Of a stretch of DNA of 64,000 nt, positions 39,921-53,600 are shown piece by piece. The notes below the pieces were generated by a model that made no database searches, was not told the DNA's origin, and worked only from the letters and a program-made list of their open reading frames with translations. Each line of letters opens with the position of its first letter. Positions within the stretch are counted from its first letter, which is position 1. The stretch comes from Phoronis australis (taxonomy: Eukaryota > Phoronida > Phoronidae), in assembly GCA_002633005.1 (NCBI GenBank), contig NMRA01000196.1, forward strand, positions 209,581 through 273,580. Direction: 5' to 3'. Position numbers and translations under genes: made by a program.

Positions 39921-42122
39921 TTCGCATGTGGCAGGTCCTTTAAAAGCAAGTTGACTTTCCCTGGCAAGAGCAAGGCTAATGAGGCTATGCAGACTTTTGT
40001 AAAAAAGGCAAAGAACCTTCTTTGGGAAATACTGAACTTCTCGAGAGGATCAATTTCTTACCCTGCTGAGCGCACGAGCTCCGTTATTAAACAACTCTTC
40101 AAACAATGTGCAAAGAAGTACCACATCGGCTATAGTACGTCCACCAAAGCAGCAGTGCGATGAACGCCATGTGGTGTCCGGCAGGAAGTCGAGTTGGGCT
40201 GATCAACTAGATAAGTGTAACAAGGGCTTTCAAAAATCTAAGATTGGTCTCATACATGTATGGTAAGTTAGTCGAAATTAAGAAAGACGTTAATCTAAAG
40301 CTCAAGCCACACTTAACATCTCTTTCTTGGAACGGACTAAAGACTAATTAAAGTTTGATCTTACATTTGACTGAAATTTAAGATTTGTCTTAGTTAAGTT
40401 AACTTTCTTGAAACAGACCCCACGGCTCTTTAATCGCGTCAAACAGGTGATGCAGTACACACTGACATGCAACCTTTACAGAGAGGAGATGAACACTGGT
40501 CATTTGTAATGGTATTCAGAAAAGCAAGCATGGGTGTGCAAGATGATTTTGGACGCTAAAAGGAAGTTGTGTTGCCGCCTGAGATCGCAGAAATAATGAT
40601 GAATCGCACTTTCGACGGGTAATCCTGCATTTACACCAGTTCGTGATTTTAAATCGTGTTCACATGTGACAAGAATGTAGTTGCAAGTGTGTTAAAATCG
40701 CATTTGCACAGTCTCAGAGGTGGTGAAAACAGACAACCAAGTTTACATGTGGTTTTACACTCTAGTGTATTTGCGGTTATGCATTGTACAGTGTATGACT
40801 TAGATGCGTAGAGCTCACAGCCAAGTGCAAACGTGGTTTTACAGTCAATTTTTCTCCGGGCCAAGTTCATTTTCAGCAGTAGGAATTATCTCTACCATTG
40901 GGATTGCAATGATGGATTTTCCCAAATATTAGTTGCTATAGTTGTGCATGCATATCACCTAGCTCCTGGGGATATTTCTCTGACATCCACCTTCTACATC
41001 GTAATCGAAACTGCAAGCATGGAGACTACAACGCTAAAGGTCGTATGCCTCTGCCATCTATTTTGCACAGTTACAAAAATGCAGCTGCGCCCAAATGTAA
41101 AGAAACTTACAGAAATGCGCAAACTGGCAGTCAGCTACTGATCTTCATTGTAGAGGCGGACATCATGTGCAAAGTGCAGATCATCTCTAATGGACGACAG
41201 TAGACATGGTCATCACCTAACTCTGTATCTATTTACTTGTACATGTACGATACGAACCAGGTATCAATCCGTTTTAAACAGTAAGGCGTCAATTGTGAAA
41301 TACGCCTGTTTTGATGAGAGGGGCATTTACATGCATACATGTATAGGCGAAAAATGACTTTCTGATATCATCCCTAGCCCGAAATCGATCCTGGAAACCC
41401 TGTAGTCGCGGCTAAACACTAAGCTGGTGGAGTGAAATCCCACTTCATTGGCGACATAGTATTTTAAGCGTGTTTAACTGATAAAAGTCACTGGCTTTGA
41501 TTTCTGCGAGACGTCTGGATAAAAATCGGGATTTTGTTGTTAGCTCTAGTCAAAGTAAATAACTCCAAGAAATTTGTCCTGTCTTTTGATAAATCCAAAC
41601 CTTTGATTTTAGTCCGCAAAATCTCTTTCCACAGCGCGCTGTCAGTTGGATAGTGTGTTTTGCTGTGGGATGCGGTTCATTAACAATCCGTCAGCGACTG
41701 CAGTGTATGTGGCTGAATTATCGTCAAACGTACTCTCCCAGAAACTTAAATTATGTGATCACAAAAGTATGGATAGAGATAAAAATTGTCGGTGATTACT
41801 AATCGCGATGTTGCAATACATAAGCCATATGGCAGTATAATTGAGGACGCTCCGTGTTGAAACTGTATGACGGGTAATACAACTGTACGGCAGCAAATCT
41901 CGAGAATAGATTGCTATGAGGGAGAATGAAACTAGTTAGGCAAGTGTTATAACCCTTTTACATTTTTTATTCCTTCCCGTAATTTCCTGAAACAATTCAC
42001 AAAACGAAATTTCACGCAAACCAAGTAGTCAAAACTTACCAAATGCGGCGTTTCTTCAAGGTGGTGGCAATAAAATGAACAGAATTTCATGTATCGTTTT
42101 TTATTTCTATTTTTGATTTTAT
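39921..42122 (+). repeat. 2.2-kb direct duplication, first copy
   Basis: The first copy starts TTCGCATGTGGCAGG and ends with the AT-rich TTTTGATTTTAT before the undetermined base at 42,123. It repeats with offset 2204, falling to 2201, at 42,125-44,323. About 16 single-base differences plus a 9-bp and a 6-bp indel lie in the first 820 bp. No difference was seen in the remaining roughly 1.38 kb (40,741-42,122). The 102-codon frame 40,833-41,141 recurs unchanged in copy two but has no recognisable domain, and I do not call it a gene. Confidence 0.9.
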
Positions 42123-42123
42123 N
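42123..42123. other. Undetermined base (N) at the duplication junction
   Basis: The only N seen in the window sits exactly between the two copies of the 2.2-kb duplication, as expected for a contig join. Confidence 0.95.
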
Positions 42124-44323
42124 ATTCGCATGTGGCAGGTCCTTTAAAAGCAATTTGACTTTCCCGGGCAAGAGCAAGGCTATGCAGACTTTTGTAAAAA
42201 AGGCAAAGAACCTTCTTTGGGAAATACTGAACTTCTCAAGAGGATCAATTTCTTACCCTGCTGTGCGCACGAGCTCCGTTATTAAACAACTCTTAAAACA
42301 ATGTGCGAAGAAGTATCACATCAGCTATAGTACGTCCACCAAAGCAGCAGTGCGATGAACGCCATGTGATGTCCGGCAGGAAGTCGAGTTGGGCTGATCA
42401 ACTAGATAAGTGTAACAAGGGCTTTTAAAAATCTAAGATTGGTCTCATACATGTACATGTATGGTAAGTTAGTCGAAATTAAGAAAGACGTTAATCTAAA
42501 GCTCAAGTCACACTTAACATCTCTTTCTTGGAACGGACTAAAGACTAATTAAAGTTTGACCTTACATTTGACTGAAATTTAAGATTTGTCTTAGTTAAGT
42601 TAACTTTCTTGAAACAGACCCCAGGGCTCATTAATCGCGTCAAACAGGTGATGCAGTACACACTGACATGCAACCTTTACAGAGAGGAGATGAACACTGG
42701 TCATTTGTAATGGTATTCAGAAAAGCATGCATGGGTGTGCAAGATGATTTTGGACGCTAAAAGGAAGTTGTGTTGCCGCCTGAGATCGCAGAAATAATGA
42801 TGAATCGCACTTTCGACGGGTATTCCTGCATTTACACCAGTTCGTGATTTTAAATCGTGTTCACATGTGACACGAATGTAGTTGCAAGTGTGTTAAAATC
42901 GCATTTGCACAGTCTCAGAGGTGGTGAAAACAGACAACCATGTTTACATGTGGTTTTACACTCTAGTGTATTTGCGGTTATGCATTGTACAGTGTATGAC
43001 TTAGATGCGTAGAGCTCACAGCCAAGTGCAAACGTGGTTTTACAGTCAATTTTTCTCCGGGCCAAGTTCATTTTCAGCAGTAGGAATTATCTCTACCATT
43101 GGGATTGCAATGATGGATTTTCCCAAATATTAGTTGCTATAGTTGTGCATGCATATCACCTAGCTCCTGGGGATATTTCTCTGACATCCACCTTCTACAT
43201 CGTAATCGAAACTGCAAGCATGGAGACTACAACGCTAAAGGTCGTATGCCTCTGCCATCTATTTTGCACAGTTACAAAAATGCAGCTGCGCCCAAATGTA
43301 AAGAAACTTACAGAAATGCGCAAACTGGCAGTCAGCTACTGATCTTCATTGTAGAGGCGGACATCATGTGCAAAGTGCAGATCATCTCTAATGGACGACA
43401 GTAGACATGGTCATCACCTAACTCTGTATCTATTTACTTGTACATGTACGATACGAACCAGGTATCAATCCGTTTTAAACAGTAAGGCGTCAATTGTGAA
43501 ATACGCCTGTTTTGATGAGAGGGGCATTTACATGCATACATGTATAGGCGAAAAATGACTTTCTGATATCATCCCTAGCCCGAAATCGATCCTGGAAACC
43601 CTGTAGTCGCGGCTAAACACTAAGCTGGTGGAGTGAAATCCCACTTCATTGGCGACATAGTATTTTAAGCGTGTTTAACTGATAAAAGTCACTGGCTTTG
43701 ATTTCTGCGAGACGTCTGGATAAAAATCGGGATTTTGTTGTTAGCTCTAGTCAAAGTAAATAACTCCAAGAAATTTGTCCTGTCTTTTGATAAATCCAAA
43801 CCTTTGATTTTAGTCCGCAAAATCTCTTTCCACAGCGCGCTGTCAGTTGGATAGTGTGTTTTGCTGTGGGATGCGGTTCATTAACAATCCGTCAGCGACT
43901 GCAGTGTATGTGGCTGAATTATCGTCAAACGTACTCTCCCAGAAACTTAAATTATGTGATCACAAAAGTATGGATAGAGATAAAAATTGTCGGTGATTAC
44001 TAATCGCGATGTTGCAATACATAAGCCATATGGCAGTATAATTGAGGACGCTCCGTGTTGAAACTGTATGACGGGTAATACAACTGTACGGCAGCAAATC
44101 TCGAGAATAGATTGCTATGAGGGAGAATGAAACTAGTTAGGCAAGTGTTATAACCCTTTTACATTTTTTATTCCTTCCCGTAATTTCCTGAAACAATTCA
44201 CAAAACGAAATTTCACGCAAACCAAGTAGTCAAAACTTACCAAATGCGGCGTTTCTTCAAGGTGGTGGCAATAAAATGAACAGAATTTCATGTATCGTTT
44301 TTTATTTCTATTTTTGATTTTAT
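42124..44323 (+). repeat. 2.2-kb direct duplication, second copy
   Basis: See the first copy at 39,921. This copy lacks the 9 bp AATGAGGCT, has one extra ACATGT, and runs on without a break past TTTTGATTTTAT into TTTTTATTTTTTGAATTC, whereas copy one stops there at the N. Confidence 0.9.
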
Positions 44324-44962
44324 TTTTATTTTTTGAATTCTGGCCACCAACCTTAAATATTGTTGCCAGTGTTACGGTAAGTTGAACTTCTATGCACGTT
44401 TGGACACTAAGACGGAAATATATCAGAGTCTTTATATTTGAAGAAAGGAATTGTTACCGCAAACAATTTTATGTAATAAATTGCACGTTATTTTCCTTTA
44501 TATATTCAAAATCACCTTTGTTAGTATTTTTCGTTCGAGATTCTCATTTGAAATGAGACGGCGCTGACAGTATGTACCTGTTGTCTGTGCAAATGTCAAA
44601 TATTTTATGCGACGTGTGGTAAACCTAGAGATCTTATGAAACATCATCGGTGAAATATGTCGATATGACAACGGATTTGCCTTTATGATACGGGAAGGGA
44701 GATATCCGCCAGTCCGTTTACTTTTCACTTTACCGACATGCACGGTGTGTTTTATCGTTGTTTGACAATCACTCACGTTTCCTTGTTGAAAGCTCCGGTA
44801 GTCATTGCCAGTACACTTATAAAGGGGTTACCATTGGGGGAGCCCAAACGCATGACCATAACAATATCGAGACCATACAGAATTGATGATGAGTTCTTAA
44901 ATGATTTGTGGGTACTTGACCACCAAACTTTATCAAATATTCGACTCGATAACTGAACATCA

Positions 44963-45117
44963 GGGCTGGGTTGCATAAAACTTCAAAATTATACGCTGGA
45001 TAGGTTTGATTGTTGTGTGACGTCAGGTGCACTGTTTAACAATAACAACGTGGCGCGTGATAATGCTACTACGTCATTGTTGCAATGCAGCGTATAACTG
45101 TTATGCAACTGGGCCCA
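44963..45117. mobile_element. Short MITE with GGGCCCAGTTGCATAA-type ends
   Basis: The left end GGGCTGGGTTGCATAAAA and right end TTATGCAACTGGGCCC are inverted repeats. The similarity extends inward through TATACGCTG/CAGCGTATA and GACGTCA/TACGTCA. The roughly 155-bp unit has no coding. A partial end (GGGCTGGGTTGC) recurs near 47,922. Confidence 0.65.
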
Positions 45118-47623
45118 GATGGTGTGAAAAATGAAAGATTATTCGAAGCGTGCCACAAGTCAGGTCTCGAATAAAGTTCTTGCGGTTAAAAATAGGGCCT
45201 GAGTAATATTTAAATTCTAACTTCAAATTTCTTTTGAGATTTTCGGTTCAACTTATTTACGAACTTAAAAATGTGAATTTCATTATGTGCTTGTGGTTTA
45301 CCTGTTTTTTGAATGTCTACACGTATCTCTCGCCGGTACCTGATCATGAACCCAGCGCAAAAGCTGAGACCGAGTTTATACTCGATATCTAGAGTTTGAA
45401 TCGGAGTTTGTAGCTCGAGTCCAGCTATCAGTCATGTGCCAATTCGAACATGGAATACTAAAACTCATTTGTGTAAATCTTTAATTAATTACAAAGTGAA
45501 ATATTGTTTACCCGGAAAGCGATTCGTTACGGTTATATCCAGGTAATAATATTACACGAAATGTCAACTATTAATATGAAATAATGAAGATCAATAATAC
45601 AAATGAATTACATTTAATGAACAATCACAAAACAAAGCAAAAAACAGAGACATAAATGTATTTATATGTACAATACACCAGTCGAATTACTTGATAAGTG
45701 ATTTTAAGACATTGACTAGCTACCAAAGATAGATGTTCACATATAAATTATGAACACTGTGAACTGAAAATTATGAAAAACTTGGTGACTGTTAAAGACA
45801 AACTCACTTTTAAGAGTTTGATATTAGATTGATAGAATAAATTATTTGATCCATATCAAAATGAAAACGCGCTCAGACAAAGGCATACATATACAAGTAA
45901 TTACGTTTTGATATCAGTTACGGATTCCAGGTTAAGAAAGAAAATGGTTCGTTTATGCGTAATTTAAGCACGCGCATTAGGTTTGTACTATAACAGCCGG
46001 AACATTAAATGTGGAAAACACTTCGTGGTTCCGCACCGCGGGCCCTAAATTGCTCTCAATAATGTGAGGAATGGCTCGCGAAGTGGTCCCCGAAACTTTT
46101 GTACCTTCAAACTGACAAGATTTCACACTGGGTTGACTAGCGTTCCCCTTTCTTTATAGAGGTGGGATCCGATCCCAGGGTCATTGGTCCAAAAAGAGAT
46201 TCCCATAGGCAATAGTCTGAGGGGCCGCCAGTCGGAAGGGATCATAGTCTGAAGGGCCGATATTCCCGAGTGACAACTCTTGGGTTCATTAACATTTCCC
46301 AACGTTGTGACTTTCTTGACTAGCGGTGGGTTCAAGCTTGTTATCTCTGATAGAACAATTGTGTGGTGAAGAATGGATACGTAATCTTCCAGAACTAGAT
46401 GGGATCATTGAATGCCAAAAATTTAAACTGTTGAATTCTGAATGCCAGTTTCTTCAAACATGATTTCCTTTTATATTTTTAAAATATTAACACTGTGTAT
46501 GTACAACGTAATCAAAATACTCTACTGTATTACATCGATCACGACCGTTTGTTGAAATTAAATTTCATTGTTTCGCAATCGAATTAGGCATCCTGATTAC
46601 TCTTTTTGAAAGTAATTAAGTTTGGGATTCCTCTCTATAAGAAAAAAAAAATGAAAAACAAGGTCATAAAACAAAATCAAAATGCCACCGCGGTAAGAAA
46701 ATCAATCCAAACTTCAAAGTTTGCCTCTGTGCTGTGAAATTTTATCTACAGGTAGTACTGTAATTCAAAAATTACAGTATTCCGCTCCTTTGTTATTTTG
46801 GACTTTTGACGCTTCGGAATAAAGGTCCTTCGTACTCACGACTCTTCAGACTAACTGATTAAGTACCTATTGAAATAACAGAACAATAAATTGCCTGTTT
46901 CGTTTAGTCCGAAGGGACATTATACAAAGAAAATATTTTTTCTGAGCCTACCAGCCCTTCGTAAGAATGGCCAGTCGATCTATCGACCTAAATCCCGTGA
47001 ATAACTTGTGATCGTTTGCAAGATGGCAAACTGTTGTAACGGTCCAAAGAAAAAAGAATTGTGAGTTGAACAAGTGACGTGTTCTGACCAACCAGAAACT
47101 ATGGAAATACGTTACACCTTGGAAAGTACACACTTGAGTTATTGGACTAACTCAAGCATATTTTAAACGTTATTATCACAGGGTGGTTATTTTAAGGTTA
47201 TGGATACCCTGTAATACGATGCTTACCTTTAACAATCTCCTTTCAAAATAATTTTCTTTCAGTGATCAAAATTATCAAAAGCAATTTAGTGGTCACTTGC
47301 CTTTAAATGAAACACTCCAAATTTGGAAGGATTGGTCAAACCTCTAAGTTTGACTGATTTTCCATGTTTTTACGTGTCAACGATATGAATAGACTACTTG
47401 GGGATGGAGACCAGTTCGTGTTTAATAACAGATTACCATTTGTAGCCTCACTACGGTTCATATCAAATACCCCACAGTTATGCGCTATCTTGTGAATGAC
47501 ACATAAGTCCAACAATGCGCAATCTGTGAAATACAACAATAGAAACAACCATATCACAGTGTGTTGTATAAAGATTCTTCAATCGTAACGGTAGTCGTTC
47601 ATCGTGGAGATTGCCGGGTAATC

Positions 47624-50600
47624 ATGGAGACAAAGAAAATATCTTTTGTTGGACTTCTCTGTATAATTATAGTTTGTTTAGGAAGAGTTCAAGGTGAGTT
47701 ATTCTAGGACACTTAAAAGTCTGTTAATTAATGCACAAATTAGGAAAGACGCAGTTTTTTCTACGGTTTTCACTCTTTCGTCTTTCACTTTGAACTCTTC
47801 TAAATTTCGGTAACAGTTCGTTTCCAATGTTTTATCAAATTACTACCGTGACATCTAATGTGTGGTTTTAATTTAATGTTGCAGATGATTATACATGTAT
47901 GTACGTTATTTGTTCATGTATGGGCTGGGTTGCTTATTGGATAGAAACGCTAAACATCTAAGTAGCAACACTCATTATCCATCACCCTAGCGGCGCAATC
48001 CTGATAATAGCCATGTGACCGTCATTGCTTGGCAAAAATAACGTTCTAAAACCAAATTTAATAGTACAATGGCTGCCATGAACTTGAAAAAACGCCATGC
48101 TTTTGTTGTCTTGTGAATAGATCGTTATTTCCCTGGACACGAACTGTTTTTGTACATGTACCGTGGAGGCAGATGTTTAACTTTTTGAATGTAATCACCC
48201 GCGTATAATTCGTCTATTTTGAATCCCAAACGGCTTCCATAATTTTTACTGTACATAACCTCTACCACGCCAGTCCATTCCACAACAATGGGTAAACACT
48301 GCTGCATGATGTACAAGCATTAGCTTTGCCTGAGATGGAAGTTCAGGTGGTGAAATCTTAATGGCGCAGTACATTGGAGTGTACTGTAGTTATTTCAAAA
48401 TAACAACAGCTGCCGGTAACAACGAATAATATGAGTCAAACACGCCCAAAACTGGATTTTAATGGCATGATGTAAACTCATCATGTTTTAAACGAGGCCA
48501 TGCTTTCAAGATACTGTTGCAAACAGAGTCTTAAGACGTTTCGTCGACGACATGGTGTTCTGCCTTCTGTAAAAGATAATAATGGAGTCGCAAGTGATCC
48601 ATTCGATCGCTCCATATTTCTTTCATTAAGTACATGACAAATTGCAGTGATAGCTGGTAGAAATATAGGCAGTGGCAGTGAAGTCCATATATTTTCCCCA
48701 ATGTCTGCTTTTGATTGACTTTGCTGATTCCACCGACAACACCCGATTGGTTCTCCATTTCTGGTACTGGCTTACGAACCAATCACGTGTCTTAGTCGGT
48801 TGACCTAGCGGAAACGGCAATGCCAACCAAGTTCAGTCAATTTTGTACAAACATGTGTATGTGTAAATACAATTGCAGGGAAACCGGCTGAACGATCAAT
48901 GGAACGTGCGAGGCGCATCGTAGGCGGTCACGTGGTGCCTGTTGACCATTTTCCATATCTAGTATCAATCCAATACAATGGACAAAATATTGCGGACACA
49001 GCGTCGTCGCAAAGGACGTTAGGTGCGTGGATGCACTTATGTGGCGGAGCACTCATCGCACAGATGTGGATACTTACGGCTGCACACTGTTTTGAATTTT
49101 AAGTATTTGTTATAGAAGTCACTGATGTGTGGAAGAACGCGTATGATGTCACAGTAACGATTGTTTTTTGTCCAGGGTCTTTCATCAACCTTAGTGGTAG
49201 CCCTTGTCGTTTCTCTCATACAGATGTGTACTAAGTTATTTTTTCCGCCCTTACCTGCTTCAATTTTTGTTATTGGCATCACTTGGGAGATAAGATTTTT
49301 GGTTTTTAAGAAAAATTTGGAATTGTGCAGTGCTTATTGTCATGGTCGTCAACATTATCATCATCGTTGTTTTAGCTATTACCGTCGCCATGGACGTCTT
49401 CATTATTTTGAAAGTCATTTTCTGTTTCTATCACAATCGAAGCTATGACGAGAACATTCGGCTTTCAACAAGGCGATGGATCAAAACTGGTTGCTCAATT
49501 TTCTTAATGGTTTTTCATGCAGTTATCTTTTAACGTTTTAATATCATATTTTGGCATTTTAAATCGTAATTTGTAAGTTCCTCAGTAAAAATGTATTATG
49601 TCAGGTTATAAGATTACTACAGTTGTATATTTCAATTAACTTTTAGATGTTCACAATTGTTATTGCAGAGACGACAATCCAAACAATTACCAAGTAGTGT
49701 TCAAAGTCCAGAATTTGATCAACAATTTGCGCTCTCCATCCACACCTATTCAACGATTTGTGAAGGTATGGACGTCGATCTATGTCCACGGGCAATGTTG
49801 CCTCCCAAGTTTCATATGACCTGATACGCTGTAGGATCGATCTATAATATTTTAATTTGTTTACATGACAATTGTTTTTTTTTGCCTCTCATTAGATTAA
49901 ATGGTATTATTTATATATGTTTCTCCCTTCGTGGTCATGAGTTATTGTTTCTGTACCACGTAGAAGAGATCTTGGCGAATTCCGACATCTAGGGTCCTCG
50001 CAACAAGAATGGAAAGTAATATTCCACAAGAGGTTAGCGAACATTAGGGTACATCGGAAGTTATCGTATCGCGCTTGGACCTATCAGACGAGAAAAGTAT
50101 CAGTGCACGTGTAATGAAGTGTAATACATATATATGCACGCATATATATAAATTCAATCACAACCGTGGGTATTGTATCTGACGTTTTTAAAAGCAGCTA
50201 GTCTTCTTCAAGATCAAACCGAGAATCTGTAGTGAAGAAATTGGCGATACAAATTTAAAAATAAACTAAATCCTATTGAAGTGACTTGTTTGCTTTTCAT
50301 GCAGCACGAGGAATATAACTTCACAAGACCTGGTTTTCCCAACGACATTGCTCTAGTGAAAATAAGACCTGGAATCAAACACTTGGACCCAATTGATCTG
50401 CCAACTGCGAGAAATGTCAGACGGAGAGAACAGGCTTGTTTTACACTGGGCTGGGGCGATACAGTTGGTAAGTCAGATGTAAGCGTTATGCAAAATTGTG
50501 TGTGCACAATGTTATGCCTTTTGGAGGAAAGGCATGGTCGTGACGAAAAGGTGGAAGTAGTATTCTAGCAAGCCTGCAGCCAATGTAAGTCAACACCAAA

Positions 50601-53600
50601 AGGAAACTTGTTTAAGCCTGGTACTGATTTAGACTGGACTCAATTGGTTCCTTGCGTAGAATAAAAGTGATTTTTGCCGGAGCTTCAAGATAAATTGTCA
50701 AAGACTCATTGCTTGAGACCACGCTCAGTAGACGCCGAGATCAAAGTCCTCGAGCATGGTCTCAAACAATAAACTGACGAACTGGTGAACCTTTCGAGGC
50801 CCAGACTCATTTCGCATTCGAGTAATGATCAACAGCATTATAGAGGCAAGGTATCCAAATCAGACGTTTCTTTCTCTGAAGGTAGGCGAATTCGCTTGAA
50901 GCTGGTGACGCGTGCTACAGAGATATTTCGATAGTTCCCCATAGACGTTGTAGTATATTGTCACGCACTCAGTTCAGTGGGTACAATTCTGTTGGTCTTT
51001 AGGCTATCTCTTGCACTGAATCTCCTGGACGGAGAATAATACATGTATGTAAAGCCAAGATGCTTCACAAATATTCTAAAATGCACGAAATCGAAAAATT
51101 TGATGACCACTGGCGTTGCCAGAATTTTCAACAATGGGGGTAAACGCGCATCTGATCGTGACCTGGGTCAAACCTAAAACTGAAACTGGTGTCGATTGTT
51201 TGAACCCAGTTGTTTGCTTTTAACTGAATGTGCATGACCATCTTCATTTGTCTACGCCAGCTGATGAGTGTACAAGAACGTGCTCGTAAGACACAGGTCA
51301 ATGTTTGAAGCAGGTGTTTATGGTTTGCGCACGCCCGACGCAATGAGATTTTTTGGACTAGTAATGGGCGTCATCCAAAATCTATTTGCACAAGTTAAAG
51401 AAGGGAACATCAAAATATCCATGCTACATGCAGCTGTATTCAAGTATATGTATATAATGCATCTATGCTTGGAACTTCCAAACCGTCTTCCATTTACTTT
51501 TAGGCAGTGGTTTACAGAAGGACATGGGAAGGTTGACAGCTACAGGAATACGGTTGATAAGCAATGACCGGTGCATTGGCATGTGGGCGAATGAAAGACG
51601 GGCTAGAGTGACGTCACGGCAGCTGTGCGGTCAACCAGGGCGTCATGCTGCATGCGACGTAAGTGTCTAAATGCCTTTCTTGCACTGCCAAAGAGATCAC
51701 AAAGAAAGCATGCGCATTGTAAGCAAGATGATAATAGGTATGGCTGCCTTTCTATCCACAATGGCCACAAATTAGGCTTAGCAGAGAGAGGTATTCCTCT
51801 TTGATTCTTGCCGTCAATGAATCGTTGTAATAGTCGCTACTACGTTTCAAATTTTGTTTCACTTTTTTCTTGAAGTTGCAATTACGTCGTCGAATTTTGA
51901 CCTTGGTCTCTGCTCACTGCGCATGCCTGGACGTCACCACTGTGAAATGTGCACGTAACCGAACTTGAAAGTCGTTCAAGCCTTTTTATTTCATCCGCAT
52001 ATTGACGACACATTTGATGTAAAATAACCTTAGAATATAAACCACCATGTGAATGCAATCCCGCATATCAAGGCATCGCAGTTTTAATCATTACTCCAAT
52101 GCACAAAAAGTGTGTTTTGAAACACGCTTATTTGATATTCATTAATTTATGAACGGTTATGACGTACGCATATAGTAGAGTTTAGCTTCTGCAATGGATT
52201 TCCCTCCAAATTCTACCCTCGTGTTTTTAACGGAATTGGAAGGCAATGAAATATTTTTTCGCAGTCATAAAACCATACAGGCGTATGTTTGGAAGATAAA
52301 TATAGATTATTACATAGCGAAGTCGTTATCCCCCGTATTCTAGAGCCCGAGTGGATTTTGGAGAATTATCGCCAGATGGGCGTCAGCCCCGAGGGCTATA
52401 ATTCTCCAAAATACGAGAGGGCGCTAGATAAGGGGATAACGAGTGAGAGCATGAAATAATCTATTTATGCCACACACTGAACGAGAAGCATTGCAATTAA
52501 TCTGTCTACCTTTTCTCGACTCGCCTCGACTTTGTAACTACATTCCTTGTCAGAGTCCCGGTGTCAGAGGTCGTGACCTTTTCAGAAATGCCGAGCTATT
52601 TTTATCAAATAATGCTTTTACTCAAAACCAATTGAACATTTAAACAAAATAAAAATAGAGTGAATCTATAAATTAAGGTATAGCAACTAAGATAGCTTAA
52701 TTACTACACATTTTATCACGCTAAGCTGCGAGCGGGAAAACATCGTCTGCTAAAGTAGGTTACCACTGGTTACTGAGTATAATGCTCAAGCCAAACGATC
52801 CTGACGACACGATATCCGCATTCAAATTGGAGATCGGTGATTTACAAGTGAGAGAACATGAGGGAAAAATTTTACTGAATTAAGTTATCGTTTTTATGGA
52901 AATTAGGCGTCTTATTTTTCATAGCGTATAAGTACAGTACAATGCGGTTTGTTGAACGTGCGATTATTGCGCGTGCTCATTTAAGTATTCTATTTTCAAA
53001 TTCGATGACGTCAGCTTGTGAGTGGTGTAGTGGCAAAGTCGGCGACTCGAAACTTTTGTGGACCGGGTTCGAAACGGGGCCTCGGTTACCGCCAAACTGT
53101 ATAACTAAATATGTTATTACACGGTTGTATTGGCCATTCGAGTCTAATATTGTGATATAAAGGAACTAGAAGAAATAAAACTCAATATTATTGTTAAAAG
53201 CAGAAAAACAATGTAGTCGCTTGGCATTGTTATTGGCCCCGATACTACAAAACCAGTGTGTGAATATGCTGCATGTGGTGTAAATATGCAGGCACCTCAA
53301 ACTGAATATTACTGTATGATAACATGCGCTACTATTGGCTTACGATGTACAGTACACCATGGGTACTATAAAATCATACTCACGAGCATCGCATTTTACG
53401 CACGAACCACCTACAAACCTACGAATCATGCACACGAACCCATGAATCATGCATACGAACTCGAAACTCATGCGTACCATAAAAAACCACGCGCACGAAC
53501 CACAAAAGCACGCATACGAACACATATAATACGCACAAACTTTCGAATCGCATGCGCGGACCACCTGGTTATCAGCTAGTGCTTGTGGGTGATTCGATGT

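Larger units (their letters stand above)
35840..47623. other. Intergenic region between white and the protease gene
   Basis: No gene is recognised over about 11.8 kb. It holds a candidate poly(A) signal for white (36,482), a tRNA-derived SINE, the CA microsatellite, the 2.2-kb direct duplication and a MITE near 45.0 kb, each listed. The phrase 'ggtccacgaata' recurs at about 37,217 and 38,082, with a shorter match at 60,474, probably repeat debris. At 46.1-46.3 kb are two short copies of 'atagtctgaNgggcc'. The rest shows nothing I can name. Confidence 0.45.

Noticed and set aside
40833-41141. 102-codon frame repeated identically at 43,034-43,342
   Set aside because: Identity is explained by the 1.38-kb identical part of the duplication; no domain recognised.
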